NCBI RefSeq assembly: GCF_000024185.1
Contig: NC_013790.1
Coordinates: forward strand, 1,573,501-1,637,500
Reading direction: 5' to 3'
Length of the DNA: 64,000 nucleotides
From: Methanobrevibacter ruminantium M1
GTDB lineage: Archaea > Methanobacteriota > Methanobacteria > Methanobacteriales > Methanobacteriaceae
The notes under the pieces were generated by a model. That model did not search any database. It had not been told where the DNA came from and was given only the letters and a program-made list of their open reading frames with translations. Below, piece by piece: positions 17,106 through 26,090 of this stretch. Numbering within the stretch: position 1 is the stretch's first letter; each line of letters opens with the position of its first letter. Position numbers and translations under genes: made by a program.

Positions 17106-17594
17106 ATGAAACTCAAATATTTTGCCGTATGTCTTTTTGTCTTGATATTGGCTGCAGGCATTTCAGCTGCTTATGCAACTGATGTGGATTTTGAAGGCGG
17201 CCACAGCTTCACCATGCCAGACGGCTATGAGATTGTTGAAGGACAAAACACTACCGAAGACATTATCATGGAAAAGAATGGGGACAATAGGATTGTTTTC
17301 CAATACTGGATAGATGAATATGAGGACCTTAAAAACATTGAAGAAAACTATAATTTTGGAGACATCATTAAAGCAGTAATGGAAGATGCAGTAATAGGAA
17401 ATGAAGAAAACTACACCTTTGAAGACTATGATGTAACTCAAATTGACTATAAAGTACAAGGCATTCAATGTTACTCCTATATCCTTGATAATGGTAAGGA
17501 AGGTTATGTCATTCACCATATAGCTAAAGAAGACTTAAAAGACTTAAATGACCCAGATAACGTCATTGGAGATCTTGTTAAAAGTATTAAATAG
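17106..17594 (+). CDS. small secreted protein, 162 residues
   Basis: A signal peptide (residues 4-24, ending AAYA) and a small exported domain. It shares the start of its mature part (GHSFTMPDGYEIVEGQ) with the IPEGYEI motif in the three minus-strand proteins at 18143-19918, and ends with a similar VIGDLVKSIK, so it is probably a distant member of the same group. AAAGGAGG precedes the ATG. The function is unknown; it faces away from the DUF2207 unit. Confidence 0.75.
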   Translation: MKLKYFAVCLFVLILAAGISAAYATDVDFEGGHSFTMPDGYEIVEGQNTTEDIIMEKNGDNRIVFQYWIDEYEDLKNIEENYNFGDIIKAVMEDAVIGNEENYTFEDYDVTQIDYKVQGIQCYSYILDNGKEGYVIHHIAKEDLKDLNDPDNVIGDLVKSIK

Positions 17595-18142
17595 CTATTG
17601 AATTTTTTTAATTTTTAATTTTTTTTAACTTTTTTTCTTTTAAATTATTTTTTTTTATTTTATTTACTTTAAGCTCTTTTTAAACAATAAACCATTATTA
17701 ATCTCTTTTTAATCAATAAAACCCTTATTAATTTCATTAAAACTCCTTTTAATCAATAAACTATGAATTACATTAACTCTTTTTAATCAATGAACATTTA
17801 ATTCAAGTATTTTAAAAGCTGTTCATATTATAAATTATGTGTATTAATATTTACTTGATAAGCATAAAAACAATAATTAACACTTAAAAAAAAGGACAAA
17901 TAATATAAAAAGACAAAGAGAATAATGGAATTCTAAGTAAAAATAGCAATATAAAACATAAAATAAGAAAAACAGAAATAATGCCATATAAAACATAAAA
18001 TAAGAAAAATAAGATAAAAATAATAAAAGAAAAAGGAAAATAAAAAAATAAAAAAAAGACATTTAAAATATTATAGAATTAAAGATCTTGTTTGAAAAAA
18101 GTAAAAAAGAATAAAGTTAAATTAAAAATTTAACTGTTAAAT
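17595..18142. other. intergenic region with degenerate CTCTTTTTAATCAATAAA repeats
   Basis: T runs directly after the stop codon (17603-17660) could terminate the upstream gene. Four degenerate copies of CTCTTTTTAATCAATAAA start near 17673, 17702, 17741 and 17776. The right half is A-rich with a minus-strand frame (17877-18062) of Phe/Leu/Tyr only, which I judge spurious. Confidence 0.5.
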
Positions 18143-18649
18143 CTATTTAATAATTTCTTCAAGAAGGGTGTCGTCTGTTACAGTAACAGTGACTAAGTCA
18201 CCATCTTCTGCATAGAAGAATACAGTGAATGTGTCTCCGCCTTCGTTGGAAGTGGTTATGTAACCGTCATGACCGTTAATGGTCTTTGGTTCACCTAAAT
18301 TCATTTGTTCAAGCATATCGTCAGTTAAGTCAGTTGGATAATCTCCAATTAAGAAAAGGATTGCATCGGTAGCGCCTTTTTCATAACCTTCTTGATATAC
18401 CTTATAGTCTATACTTCCGCTTGATCTTGTTTCACCATCTAAGGTGTAATTTTCTGCTTTAACATATCCGTCTGGAATGTTAAATTCAATTCCTTTAATA
18501 GTAGTTGTCTTGGCATCGCTATCTTCAGCAGCAGTGTCTTGATCGTCATTTCCTCCAAGGAAACCTAAATCAAGAGCGCTAACAGATCCTACTGCAACGA
18601 TAGCTAAAAGAGCCAAAGCTACAATAACAAATATTTTTTTATTATCCAT
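18143..18649 (-). CDS. small secreted protein, 168 residues (family copy 1)
   Basis: A signal peptide (residues 7-26, ending GSVSA), a short Gly/Asp linker (LGFLGGNDDQDTAAEDSD), then a compact domain with IKGIEFNIPDGYVKAENYTL, the family mark KTINGHDGYITTS, and an end of VTVTVTDDTLLEEIIK. This is the third of three tandem minus-strand paralogues (with 18874 and 19442). The extracytoplasmic location is predicted; no biochemical role is recognised. AGGAGAG lies before the ATG. The 44-bp tandem repeat at 18709-18859 sits just upstream, so it may have its own control. Confidence 0.8.
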   Translation of the reverse strand: MDNKKIFVIVALALLAIVAVGSVSALDLGFLGGNDDQDTAAEDSDAKTTTIKGIEFNIPDGYVKAENYTLDGETRSSGSIDYKVYQEGYEKGATDAILFLIGDYPTDLTDDMLEQMNLGEPKTINGHDGYITTSNEGGDTFTVFFYAEDGDLVTVTVTDDTLLEEIIK

Positions 18650-18708
18650 TATTTCTCTCCTAAATTAATCATCAAAAATATGATGTTAATAATATTTATT
18701 TTCTTATC

Positions 18709-18859
18709 AATAATTAAACGTTTCTATTTTATTTTAGCAAAGATAAAAAGAATATGCGAATAATTAAACGTTTCTATTTTATTTTAGCAAAGATAAAAAG
18801 AAAGCATTCATGTGAATAATTAAACGTTTCTATTTTATTTTAGCAAAAAACAAAAGGAA
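18709..18859. repeat. three tandem copies of a 44-bp unit
   Basis: Copies beginning AATAATTAAACGTTTCTATT start at 18709, 18759 and 18815 and continue TTATTTTAGCAAAGATAAAA, spaced 50 and 56 bp apart by short unique inserts; the third copy diverges at its end. They fill the 224-bp gap between two paralogous secreted-protein genes, upstream of the gene at 18143. Both an operator array and a slippage product are possible. Confidence 0.85.
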
Positions 18860-18873
18860 GGTAATTGTTTTAT

Positions 18874-19338
18874 TTATTTAACTACCTCCTCAAGTATGCT
18901 TTCATCTGAAACAGTAACAAAACCTAAATTACCATCATCCACAAAACTGAACATTGTAAATCCGTCTTCAGAATTTATATAACCTTTTCGACCGTTAATG
19001 GTTTTTTCATCCCCTTTAGTCAGTATTTTTAAAATATAGTCTTCCATATCATCCTGATAATCTGAAGTATAGAGCTCTAGTGAATCCCCATCATCGTTTT
19101 CATAATACTGGCTGTTTACAATGTATTCATCATCACCATCATGTAGAGTTTCATTTACTATAGTGTAGTTATCTACTATTTCATATCCCTCTGGGATATT
19201 GAATTCAATTCCTCCAAGAGTAGTGGTTTGCTTGTCATCTCCTCCAAAGAAATTTAAATCAAAAGCACTGACTGATCCTACTGCTACGATAGCTATAATG
19301 GCTAAAGCTGCAATGGCAAATATTTTTTTATTGTTCAT
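18874..19338 (-). CDS. small secreted protein, 154 residues (family copy 2)
   Basis: A signal peptide (residues 7-26, GSVSA), linker FDLNFFGGDD, then LGGIEFNIPEGYEIVDNYTI, KTINGRKGYINSE and a C-terminal VTVSDESILEEVVK. It aligns along its whole length with copies 1 and 3, closest to copy 3. GAGGAGAT precedes the ATG. The tandem arrangement points to gene duplication; function unknown. Confidence 0.8.
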   Translation of the reverse strand: MNNKKIFAIAALAIIAIVAVGSVSAFDLNFFGGDDKQTTTLGGIEFNIPEGYEIVDNYTIVNETLHDGDDEYIVNSQYYENDDGDSLELYTSDYQDDMEDYILKILTKGDEKTINGRKGYINSEDGFTMFSFVDDGNLGFVTVSDESILEEVVK

Positions 19339-19441
19339 GAATATCTCCTCATATAATCATCAAATTGATTTAAAAATAATAAAAAAAGCAAGAATAAAAT
19401 AAAAAAAGATAAAAATGTAAAAAGAAAATAAACTATTCAAA

Positions 19442-19918
19442 CTATTTGATTATGCTTTCAAGGGCACTTTCATCTGAAACGGTTACTGTAACCAATTCAC
19501 CATCTTTAGCAAAAGAGAATACAGTGTATACATCATCGGAAGTTATAAAACCTTCTTGGCCGTTAATGGTTTTTTCATCACCAACTTTCATTGCGGAAAG
19601 CATTTCATTGGTGATATCAGTATCATAATGTCCAACTAAGAACAATAGTTCCTCACCGTCGGAGTTTCCATAGCCTTCCTGATTTACAATGTATTCATTG
19701 CCTCCGCTGCTGGTTCTAGTTTGATTTTCTATAGTGTATGTATCATTTATCTCATATCCCTCTGGGATATTGAATTCAATTCCTCCTACAGTAGTGGTTG
19801 AGCTGTCGTCTCCTCCAAGGAAATTTAAGTCAAAAGCACTTACTGAGCCTACTGCAACGATAGCGAGAATAGCTAAGGCTGCTAGAATAGTTAGTTTTTT
19901 AGCATTCATTTTTTTCAC
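19442..19918 (-). CDS. small secreted protein, 158 residues (family copy 3)
   Basis: A signal peptide (about residues 8-29, ending GSVSA), linker FDLNFLGGDDSS, then VGGIEFNIPEGYEINDTYTI, KTINGQEGFITSD and VTVSDESALESIIK at the end. It is the first of the three tandem paralogues, separated from the next by about 100 bp. AGGAGTG lies before the ATG at 19918. A second ATG three codons in (MNAKK) is less well placed. Confidence 0.8.
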   Translation of the reverse strand: MKKMNAKKLTILAALAILAIVAVGSVSAFDLNFLGGDDSSTTTVGGIEFNIPEGYEINDTYTIENQTRTSSGGNEYIVNQEGYGNSDGEELLFLVGHYDTDITNEMLSAMKVGDEKTINGQEGFITSDDVYTVFSFAKDGELVTVTVSDESALESIIK

Positions 19919-20155
19919 TCCTTAATTAATCATTTAAACAATGATTTAATAATATATTGGCCTTATAAACTATTAAAACTTTCTATAATTTTCAATTCTT
20001 TGATGAAATTTGGTTATTTCATTCAGTTATTTTAAAGATATATGTTTAAATGGTAGGATTAATCTAAAAAAATTATCATTTTGTATGATTTTAAAAAAAT
20101 ATTTTTCATATCTTTATTCAGATAATTAAGCGCCTAAATTTAGAAAATAAGCAGA

Positions 20156-21412
20156 TTATTTATTTCTTAAGGAATATAAACAGATTGGAAGTGCCATTAG
20201 AGTAATGAATGCAGAGATATAATAAATAGGAGCATATCCACTTGTAGCACTTACAAAGCATCCAAGCAAAGCAGGACCGAATCCTATAGTGCTGTCACAG
20301 AATATGAAGAAAGTGGAAATAGCATAAGGACGGCGGTCGATTGAGCAATTCCTTGTAACGATTGTTGTGCATGCTGAATTCAAGGTTCCAAAACCTAAAG
20401 CCGCACATACAGCACAGATATAAATTGTTATGTCAGATGGAGCATAAGCTATAAGGAAGAGTCCTATTGACTGTGCAACTATGCCTATTACACAGATGAT
20501 CTTATCCCCATTTTTATCCTGAATCTTACCTGCAATTGGCCTTGATGCAACTAGGATGACTGAATAGATTAAAAAGAAAATTGAGAATGGGCCAACCAGG
20601 TCCAGTTCCACTGCATAAAGCCTATAGAATGAGAGTATGGACACATATCCAAGTGCAGTCAATGCTGTAAATAGGGAGACGGGGATAGCATCTATTTCAA
20701 ATATCTTTTCAATGAAGCTTCTTTTTTCCTTTTGTTTTTTGATTGGGTTTGCATCTATAGATTCTGTGCCTACTGATTCAGCATCAGATAAAATATCTTC
20801 ATTATTTATCTTTTCATCTGGATGATACCTTTCTATATCAAGGAAAAAGACACAGACCAATGCTATGAATGAGAATACAGTAGCTAGAAGAAAGCTGCCG
20901 AAAGAGCCCCAGATATCATAGAAGAATCCGCTGATATATGGACCTAATCCTACAGCGATAGTGGTTCCAAGCATAAAGTATCCGAAAGCCTCTCCAAAGC
21001 GTTTTTTAGGAAGAATTGAACTTGCAATAGTCACTATTGCATTTGCTGAAGCTCCAAATCCAAGGCCATGGATGAATCTGACTAAAATAAGCAATTCGAC
21101 ATTGTCGACAAAGAAGTACAATATGCATGCTAAAAAGTGAATTGAAAGGAATATTAGGGCTAAGGTCTTCCAATCCTTCTTTTCCAATGCATTTGCTGAA
21201 TATATTCTTGAACAAAGCCCACCGAATACATATATTCCAGATACAAGACCTGCAATAGTTGCAGTGGAACCCATAGAGCTGGCATACTCTGTTACAGTGG
21301 ACATCAATGCATACATTACAAGGGCTGTAAAGAGCAAAGCTCCAAAAATAAGACAAAATGACTTTGTTAATATTTTTTCATCATTATCAGACTGATTTTC
21401 TGTTATATTCAT
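20156..21412 (-). CDS. MFS transporter
   Basis: A 418-residue polytopic membrane protein of the major facilitator superfamily with twelve likely helices. Visible marks are GLVSGIYVFGGLCSRIYSAN in the first loop region, VRFIHGLGFGASANAIVTIA in helix 4 and RFGEAFGYFMLGTTIAVGLG in helix 5. The central cytoplasmic loop is long and acidic/lysine-rich (residues about 195-240). It resembles sugar- or drug-efflux transporters of the YfcJ/YhhS type; the substrate is unknown. Three copies of AGTATCTAAAACACATTAG lie 140-250 bp upstream. There is no clear ribosome-binding site. Confidence 0.82.
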   Translation of the reverse strand: MNITENQSDNDEKILTKSFCLIFGALLFTALVMYALMSTVTEYASSMGSTATIAGLVSGIYVFGGLCSRIYSANALEKKDWKTLALIFLSIHFLACILYFFVDNVELLILVRFIHGLGFGASANAIVTIASSILPKKRFGEAFGYFMLGTTIAVGLGPYISGFFYDIWGSFGSFLLATVFSFIALVCVFFLDIERYHPDEKINNEDILSDAESVGTESIDANPIKKQKEKRSFIEKIFEIDAIPVSLFTALTALGYVSILSFYRLYAVELDLVGPFSIFFLIYSVILVASRPIAGKIQDKNGDKIICVIGIVAQSIGLFLIAYAPSDITIYICAVCAALGFGTLNSACTTIVTRNCSIDRRPYAISTFFIFCDSTIGFGPALLGCFVSATSGYAPIYYISAFITLMALPICLYSLRNK

Positions 21413-21848
21413 GCTTGCACTTCTGATTTATATTTTTTATATACTTATAATTTAAATTTCTATAAATATTAAATTTTCTTTTTGTTTTAATGGGAATTTT
21501 ATTTTTAATTGGGCAAAAAACTGCCTTTAATGGATTAAAAGAGTACATAATAGTATCTAAAACACATTAGATTTTACAAAACTAAAAAAATAAAAAAGTA
21601 TCTAAAATACATTAGATTTTACAAAACTGAAAAAAATAAAAAAAGTATCTAAAACACATTAGATTTTGAAAAGTATTAAAATTCAATATTATGTGAAAAA
21701 TAGAAAAATTAGAACGAGTATTTAAAATTAAAGAAAAATAAAGAGTTAAATAAAAAAAGAATTAGATTTGAATAAAAAGAATAAAAAATAGAATGAATTT
21801 AACCCCCATAGGAGCTAAAAACATATTAAAATTTAATTTAATAATTAA
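21413..21848. other. intergenic region upstream of the MFS gene
   Basis: Holds the triple AGTATCTAAAACACATTAG repeat (21552-21662). The remainder is A-rich with no RNA or coding signal; GAATAAAAAGAATAAAAAATAG type runs lie near 21770. Confidence 0.5.
21552..21662. repeat. three direct repeats of AGTATCTAAAACACATTAG
   Basis: Copies at 21552-21570, 21597-21615 (one change) and 21644-21662, spaced 45 and 47 bp, each followed by ATTTT and an A-rich spacer. A fourth copy lies alone at 5814-5832 upstream of a gene of unknown function. The regular spacing of about four helical turns is compatible with a multi-site operator. Confidence 0.8.
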
Positions 21849-23318
21849 TTAAGCATTGTCTTCATTGCTTCCTCTTGGATTCAAGTGAGACAATATAAAG
21901 CTTAGAATAAGAACTGCAACGATTATAATTATATCAACCATTATCTCAAATGTCTTTGCAGTTGTGAATAAAGTAAATATTCCATATGCCCAGATAACGA
22001 ATAGCACAACCGGCAATAGGTATTTGATTATAAACTTCCAAATTTTTCCTACCTTTAATATGCCGTTTTCATTTAAAACTGGAATGAAATGATCTATTCC
22101 ATAAACCCAAGCAAATATTATGCACTGAACTCCTATAAGCAGGAGGATTCCGAATTGATTTACAAATGAATCGATTACTCCAACAAGATAACTGCTTATT
22201 CCAGTTGTAAGAAGTATTGAGAATGCGCATCCTATAATTGAAAGGATAGTGGCTGTCCTCTTACGGCTTAGATTAAACTTGGAACTTGCTGAGCTTAGCA
22301 TAGGCTCGAAGAAGCCTAAAGCGGAAGTGATTCCAGCAAATAGAATTGCTAAAAACAAGAGAGGTGCCAATACTCTTCCTACCGTACCCATGACATTGAA
22401 TATCATTGGGAAAACAATAAATACAAGCCCTGTTCCTTCTGTAACCAATTTGTTTAAGGCCATTCCAGAATTCAATGACATGTATCCCAATATGGAAAAG
22501 ACTCCAAATGCTGTGAATATTTCAAACAATGAATTTGAGGCGACAACTATCAATACATTGTCAGTGAGCCTTGAGGACTCTGGAAGATAGCTTGCATATG
22601 TAAGGGCGATTGCCTGCCCCATGCTTAATGAGAAGATGATCTGTGCAAATGCTGCAAGCCAGATATTGACATCAAGAAGCATTCTCCAGTTAGGACGAAG
22701 CAATGCATCAATTCCTATCATATGTCCTGGCAATGTGATTGAATAGAATACGATTATTCCCATGATGACAAAAAGGGATGGGATCAATACTTTTGAAACC
22801 TTTCCTATTCCCTTGTCAACATCCCTATGGGATATAAACCATAATACAATCCACATAAGGACTACGCATATGGTTGTAGGAATTAAAAAGATTCCCCCCT
22901 TTGCCAAATCTGCACTGCCTCCAACTGTATTTGTAAAGTAAGCTGCAGTGTCCACTCCCCAGCCAAATGTAAAGCTGGTCAGCAGATATACCATATCCCA
23001 ACTCAGTATGACCATATAATAAATTACAACTATAAATACAAAAAGAATCAGTATCCAGGCTACTATTTCAAGCCTTCCATCTATTTTCTTTAAGATATTC
23101 GTGAACGAATCCTTAAAGCTGAATCCAACACCATATTCAAGTATTAAAAAAGGAATTCCCATGATTGCTATTGCTACAAAATAAGGAATGAAGAATGATC
23201 CTCCTCCGTTAGAGTATAGTACATAGCTGAAACGCCATATGTTTCCAAGCCCTACAGCTGCTCCAATCATAGCAAATATAAATGAAAGGGAACTATCCCA
23301 TTGTGCTTTCTCTCCCAT
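21849..23318 (-). CDS. sodium:neurotransmitter symporter (NSS/SNF) family transporter
   Basis: A 489-residue membrane protein with about twelve helices. The N-terminus has the diagnostic NSS helix-1 sequence FIFAMIGAAVGLGNIWRFSYV, which forms the substrate and sodium sites in LeuT-type proteins; LSMGQAIALTYASYLPESSR matches helix 6-7. The family moves amino acids or related compounds into the cell with sodium; many prokaryotic members take up hydrophobic or aromatic amino acids, but the substrate here is not determined. The start has no strong ribosome-binding site. A 41-bp tandem repeat lies upstream. Confidence 0.92.
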   Translation of the reverse strand: MGEKAQWDSSLSFIFAMIGAAVGLGNIWRFSYVLYSNGGGSFFIPYFVAIAIMGIPFLILEYGVGFSFKDSFTNILKKIDGRLEIVAWILILFVFIVVIYYMVILSWDMVYLLTSFTFGWGVDTAAYFTNTVGGSADLAKGGIFLIPTTICVVLMWIVLWFISHRDVDKGIGKVSKVLIPSLFVIMGIIVFYSITLPGHMIGIDALLRPNWRMLLDVNIWLAAFAQIIFSLSMGQAIALTYASYLPESSRLTDNVLIVVASNSLFEIFTAFGVFSILGYMSLNSGMALNKLVTEGTGLVFIVFPMIFNVMGTVGRVLAPLLFLAILFAGITSALGFFEPMLSSASSKFNLSRKRTATILSIIGCAFSILLTTGISSYLVGVIDSFVNQFGILLLIGVQCIIFAWVYGIDHFIPVLNENGILKVGKIWKFIIKYLLPVVLFVIWAYGIFTLFTTAKTFEIMVDIIIIVAVLILSFILSHLNPRGSNEDNA

Positions 23319-23469
23319 ATTAACTTATCCTATTTATATTGCTTATAGTTTTATTAGATAAGATATAAAAATTTATCTTAATAATTTTAAGTTTCAAGTT
23401 AAATTAGGGAGAACTTTTAAATGGGATAGTTTTGCTTTTTTAATTAAGTTTTCAAATGTTCTTTTTAAT

Positions 23470-23650
23470 AAAATAAGTTTCAAATGCCTGATTTAGCAAA
23501 ATTAAGTTTTAAAACAGTTTCAAATGTTCGAATAAGCAAAATTAAGTTTTAAATAGTATTAAATGTTCGAATAAGCAAATTTAAGTTTTAAAACAGTTTC
23601 AAATGTTGGAATAAGCAAAATTAAATCCTATTTACTTCAAATGTTCGTTA
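23470..23650. repeat. tandem repeat of about 41 bp, five degenerate copies
   Basis: The unit is built on CAGTTTCAAATGTTCGAATA followed by AGCAAAATTAAGTTTTAAAA. Copies begin near 23476, 23518, 23559, 23598 and 23636, the last being partial and touching the end of the gene at 23655. It occupies the gap upstream of the NSS transporter, the rest of which (23319-23469) is AT-rich and featureless. Confidence 0.75.
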
Positions 23651-23654
23651 TTAA

Positions 23655-23867
23655 CTAGCCATAAGCATGAAACACTTTTATTGTCTTCATATTTCCCTCT
23701 TCCTTGGAACAGGTAATTATGAAGTTCTCACCTCTATCATCTTCATAGGAGTCGATGTTTTCAACCTTCAAACCTGAAACGTCTGTATCAAATGTCTCAG
23801 CAATGAGATTCAATAATCCTTCTTCAGTATATTCCCTTGAAGTCTTTAAACAACAGTTATAAGTCAT
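23655..23867 (-). CDS. small hypothetical protein, 70 residues
   Basis: A soluble 70-residue protein with AAGGAGGA before the ATG. It resembles its upstream neighbour at 23879: both show an amphipathic helix, then DVSGLKVENI (here) or DVSEMEIINI (there), a beta-rich middle, an EE pair and a terminal IKVFHAYG/IRVFEIA strand, so they look like tandem duplicates. It has a CC pair near the N-terminus. The gene follows 11 bp after its partner, surely in one operon. Family not recognised. Confidence 0.7.
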   Translation of the reverse strand: MTYNCCLKTSREYTEEGLLNLIAETFDTDVSGLKVENIDSYEDDRGENFIITCSKEEGNMKTIKVFHAYG

Positions 23868-23878
23868 AAAATTCCTCC

Positions 23879-24088
23879 TTAAGCAATTTCAAATACTCTA
23901 ATACAATCTTCCTCAGTGGAATCAATTAATACAATTCTAATGGTAGGCTCTACACTAGACTCTCCTAAAGAAATATTAATGATTTCCATTTCAGACACAT
24001 CTATGCCATATAATAGCCTTAATCTTCTTAACATTATCTCTTCAAACTTTTCTTTAGCTTCTTCATTCGGATATTCCATATCTTTCAT
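23879..24088 (-). CDS. small hypothetical protein, 69 residues
   Basis: First gene of the two-gene operon with 23655; TTGGAGGTAG precedes the ATG. Starts with a charged helix (YPNEEAKEKFEEIMLRRLRL), then GIDVSEMEIINISL and a C-terminal strand IRVFEIA. It shares layout with its neighbour, which suggests a toxin-antitoxin-like or duplicated pair in appearance only; no motif supports a specific role. Confidence 0.7.
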   Translation of the reverse strand: MKDMEYPNEEAKEKFEEIMLRRLRLLYGIDVSEMEIINISLGESSVEPTIRIVLIDSTEEDCIRVFEIA

Positions 24089-24308
24089 TTTCTACCTCCA
24101 AATTTATCAGGAACTTAGACGATTTAAAAAACTTTTTAAGATCTTTTAAAAATCTGAAAAAGGATAGTTAATTGATAACAAAATTAAAATAAAAAATCAA
24201 TATTAATTTTTTAAATCCAATCTAAAGTCCATATAATTAGTCATATTTTAAATGTAGTATATAAATTAGTAGGTTAATCCTAAAAAAGGTAGTTTAAGCC
24301 CCATCAAT

Positions 24309-24466
24309 ATTGTAGCGAAATTAAAACAATATTTACTTCATCTCGTAAAATTGATGTGAAAGTGTGAAATTGATTTGAAAATGTAAAATTGATATGAAAA
24401 TGTAAAATTGATGTGAAAGTGTGAAATTGATGTGAAAGTAATAAATTGTTACGAAATCAAAACAAT
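24309..24466. repeat. 19-bp unit array with flanking 22-bp repeats, locus 1
   Basis: Five head-to-tail copies of a 19-bp unit (typified by GTAAAATTGATGTGAAAGT) fill 24345-24439 exactly. They are flanked by two copies of a 22-bp word (24309-24330 and 24445-24466) of the form ATTGTTACGAAATC plus AAAACAAT. The same unit and flank occur in opposite orientation at 39043-39203. It lies in the gap between metX and the 69-residue gene; the rest of that gap (24089-24617) is AT-rich. Confidence 0.85.
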
Positions 24467-24617
24467 TTTGACTTGAAATCGAAAACATAGCAGAACCAAT
24501 ATAATAGGAAAATAATAATTAAAAAGTAAAAATAGAAATTAAAAAGTAAAAATGAAGTTAAAAAATAAAAATAGAAGTTATAAATAAGTAAAAAATTAAA
24601 AATTAGGTTTAAAAAAC

Positions 24618-26090
24618 CTAATAAGATGAAATCAAATGACTAATCTGATCAGTTGTAATAATTCCCTCAAGGCATAGGTCATCATTGACCACAGGCAAGC
24701 AGGAAATGTCAAACTTCTTCATCTGTCTTGAAATGTATTCAATAGAGTCAGTAGACTTACAATATCTGACATCCTTAGTCATAACATCCTCTAAAAGCTT
24801 GCAGTCCTTTGCAATGGACTTGGATAAGTCCCATGCAGTGACTATTCCAAGCAGCTTATCATTCTCATCCACTACAGGAAGGTGAGTGACCTGATTGTCA
24901 AACATTATGTTAGCAGCATCCTTTATTGTGGAATTGATGTCAATGGTTGGAACATCAGTTTTCATAAGGTCGTCAACCACATTCTCAGAGAGGAAATTGT
25001 TTAAAAGGAAGTTCATCTGACCGTTTTCCAAAAGGAATGCGTCATGTCCGTAATCTGATTTTACTTCATTATAGCTCACTTCAACCCCAAGGGTCTGAAG
25101 GGCTGTAAGCAAGTCCTTAGACTGGTCTACAGGATATAGCCAATCAGAATCTACAGCTATAATCTGGAACTTGGCCTTTACATTCTTCAATCCGTCAGGC
25201 AATGAGCCATCAACAGACAGATCAAAGTAATCAACCGCCTTTGTAATGTATAAATATGAATTAGCGTCAAAACGCTTTACAAAACTTTCCCCTTGGTGGT
25301 GAAGATAGCTTTCCACCTGGAAATCAAGGGTAAAGTCATAGCTTAGCTGATCCTTATCCTGCAATTCCCTTCCAAACTTGATATACATTGATTCATCACT
25401 AAGATATGTGATGTGGCCAATCATACGGGCTACAGCCAAACCAGAACGAGGAGTTCTGTTCTTTCCATAGTACTGTCCATTGTTCCAGAACGGATCTGAA
25501 ATGATGGACTGCCTTCCTACCTCATTAAAGGCAATCTGCTGAGGGGAAGACCTAGCTGTTGTGGCGATTATGCTTGCCTTTTTCATCATATTAGGATATG
25601 AGACTGTCCATTGCAAGGCTTGCATTCCACCCATTGAACCTCCAACTACAGCATGGAGCTTTTCTATTCCCAAATGTTCAATCAGCTTCTTTTGAGCATG
25701 AACCATATCCTCTATTGTAATGATTGGAAAGTCAAGCGCATATTCCTCATTGGTTTTTGGATTGATTGATGCAGGACCGGTAGAACCCTTACATCCACCT
25801 AAAACATTGGAGCAGATTACAAAATACTTGTCAGTATCCAATGCCTTTCCAGGGCCTATCACTATCTCCCACCAGCCAGGCTTTGTAGCGTTCTTATGCC
25901 AGCCTGCAGCATGGGCGTCCCCAGTGAGTGCGTGACATACAAGAATGGCGTTGGTCTTTGCAGTATTTAATTCCCCGTAGGTTTCATAAGCAAGTTCCAC
26001 ATTTTCTAGAGTCTTTCCTGAACTTAATTTTAATTTATCATTGATGGCAAATGTCTTAGTTTCAACTCTACCTACAGAATGTTGCTTCAT
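24618..26090 (-). CDS. metX: homoserine O-acetyltransferase with C-terminal CBS pair
   Basis: A 490-residue fusion. Residues 1-365 are the alpha/beta-hydrolase acyltransferase: [14 protein letters not shown] near the start, the nucleophile elbow GGSMGG with Ser152, and late SDWLYPVDQ and YGHDAFLLE carrying the Asp and His of the triad. Residues about 375-490 are two CBS domains, each a [20 protein letters not shown]-like repeat, which usually bind adenosyl ligands and could make the enzyme respond to AMP/ATP or S-adenosylmethionine. The enzyme transfers acetyl from acetyl-CoA to homoserine for methionine synthesis. MetX-CBS fusions are known from methanogens. A minus-strand TATA lies at 26238-26247. 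Confidence 0.93.
   Translation of the reverse strand: MKQHSVGRVETKTFAINDKLKLSSGKTLENVELAYETYGELNTAKTNAILVCHALTGDAHAAGWHKNATKPGWWEIVIGPGKALDTDKYFVICSNVLGGCKGSTGPASINPKTNEEYALDFPIITIEDMVHAQKKLIEHLGIEKLHAVVGGSMGGMQALQWTVSYPNMMKKASIIATTARSSPQQIAFNEVGRQSIISDPFWNNGQYYGKNRTPRSGLAVARMIGHITYLSDESMYIKFGRELQDKDQLSYDFTLDFQVESYLHHQGESFVKRFDANSYLYITKAVDYFDLSVDGSLPDGLKNVKAKFQIIAVDSDWLYPVDQSKDLLTALQTLGVEVSYNEVKSDYGHDAFLLENGQMNFLLNNFLSENVVDDLMKTDVPTIDINSTIKDAANIMFDNQVTHLPVVDENDKLLGIVTAWDLSKSIAKDCKLLEDVMTKDVRYCKSTDSIEYISRQMKKFDISCLPVVNDDLCLEGIITTDQISHLISSY

Noticed and set aside
17877-18062. 61-codon minus-strand frame rich in Phe, Leu and Tyr
   Set aside because: Composition reflects a plus-strand A-rich stretch; no conserved pattern.
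18709-18859. Second CRISPR array
   Set aside because: Only three units with spacers of 6-12 bp, no CRISPR-like uniform spacers.
24309-24466. CRISPR-like array or replication origin iterons
   Set aside because: Units are contiguous with no spacers; no origin-linked gene such as cdc6/orc1 is nearby, so origin function is unsupported.
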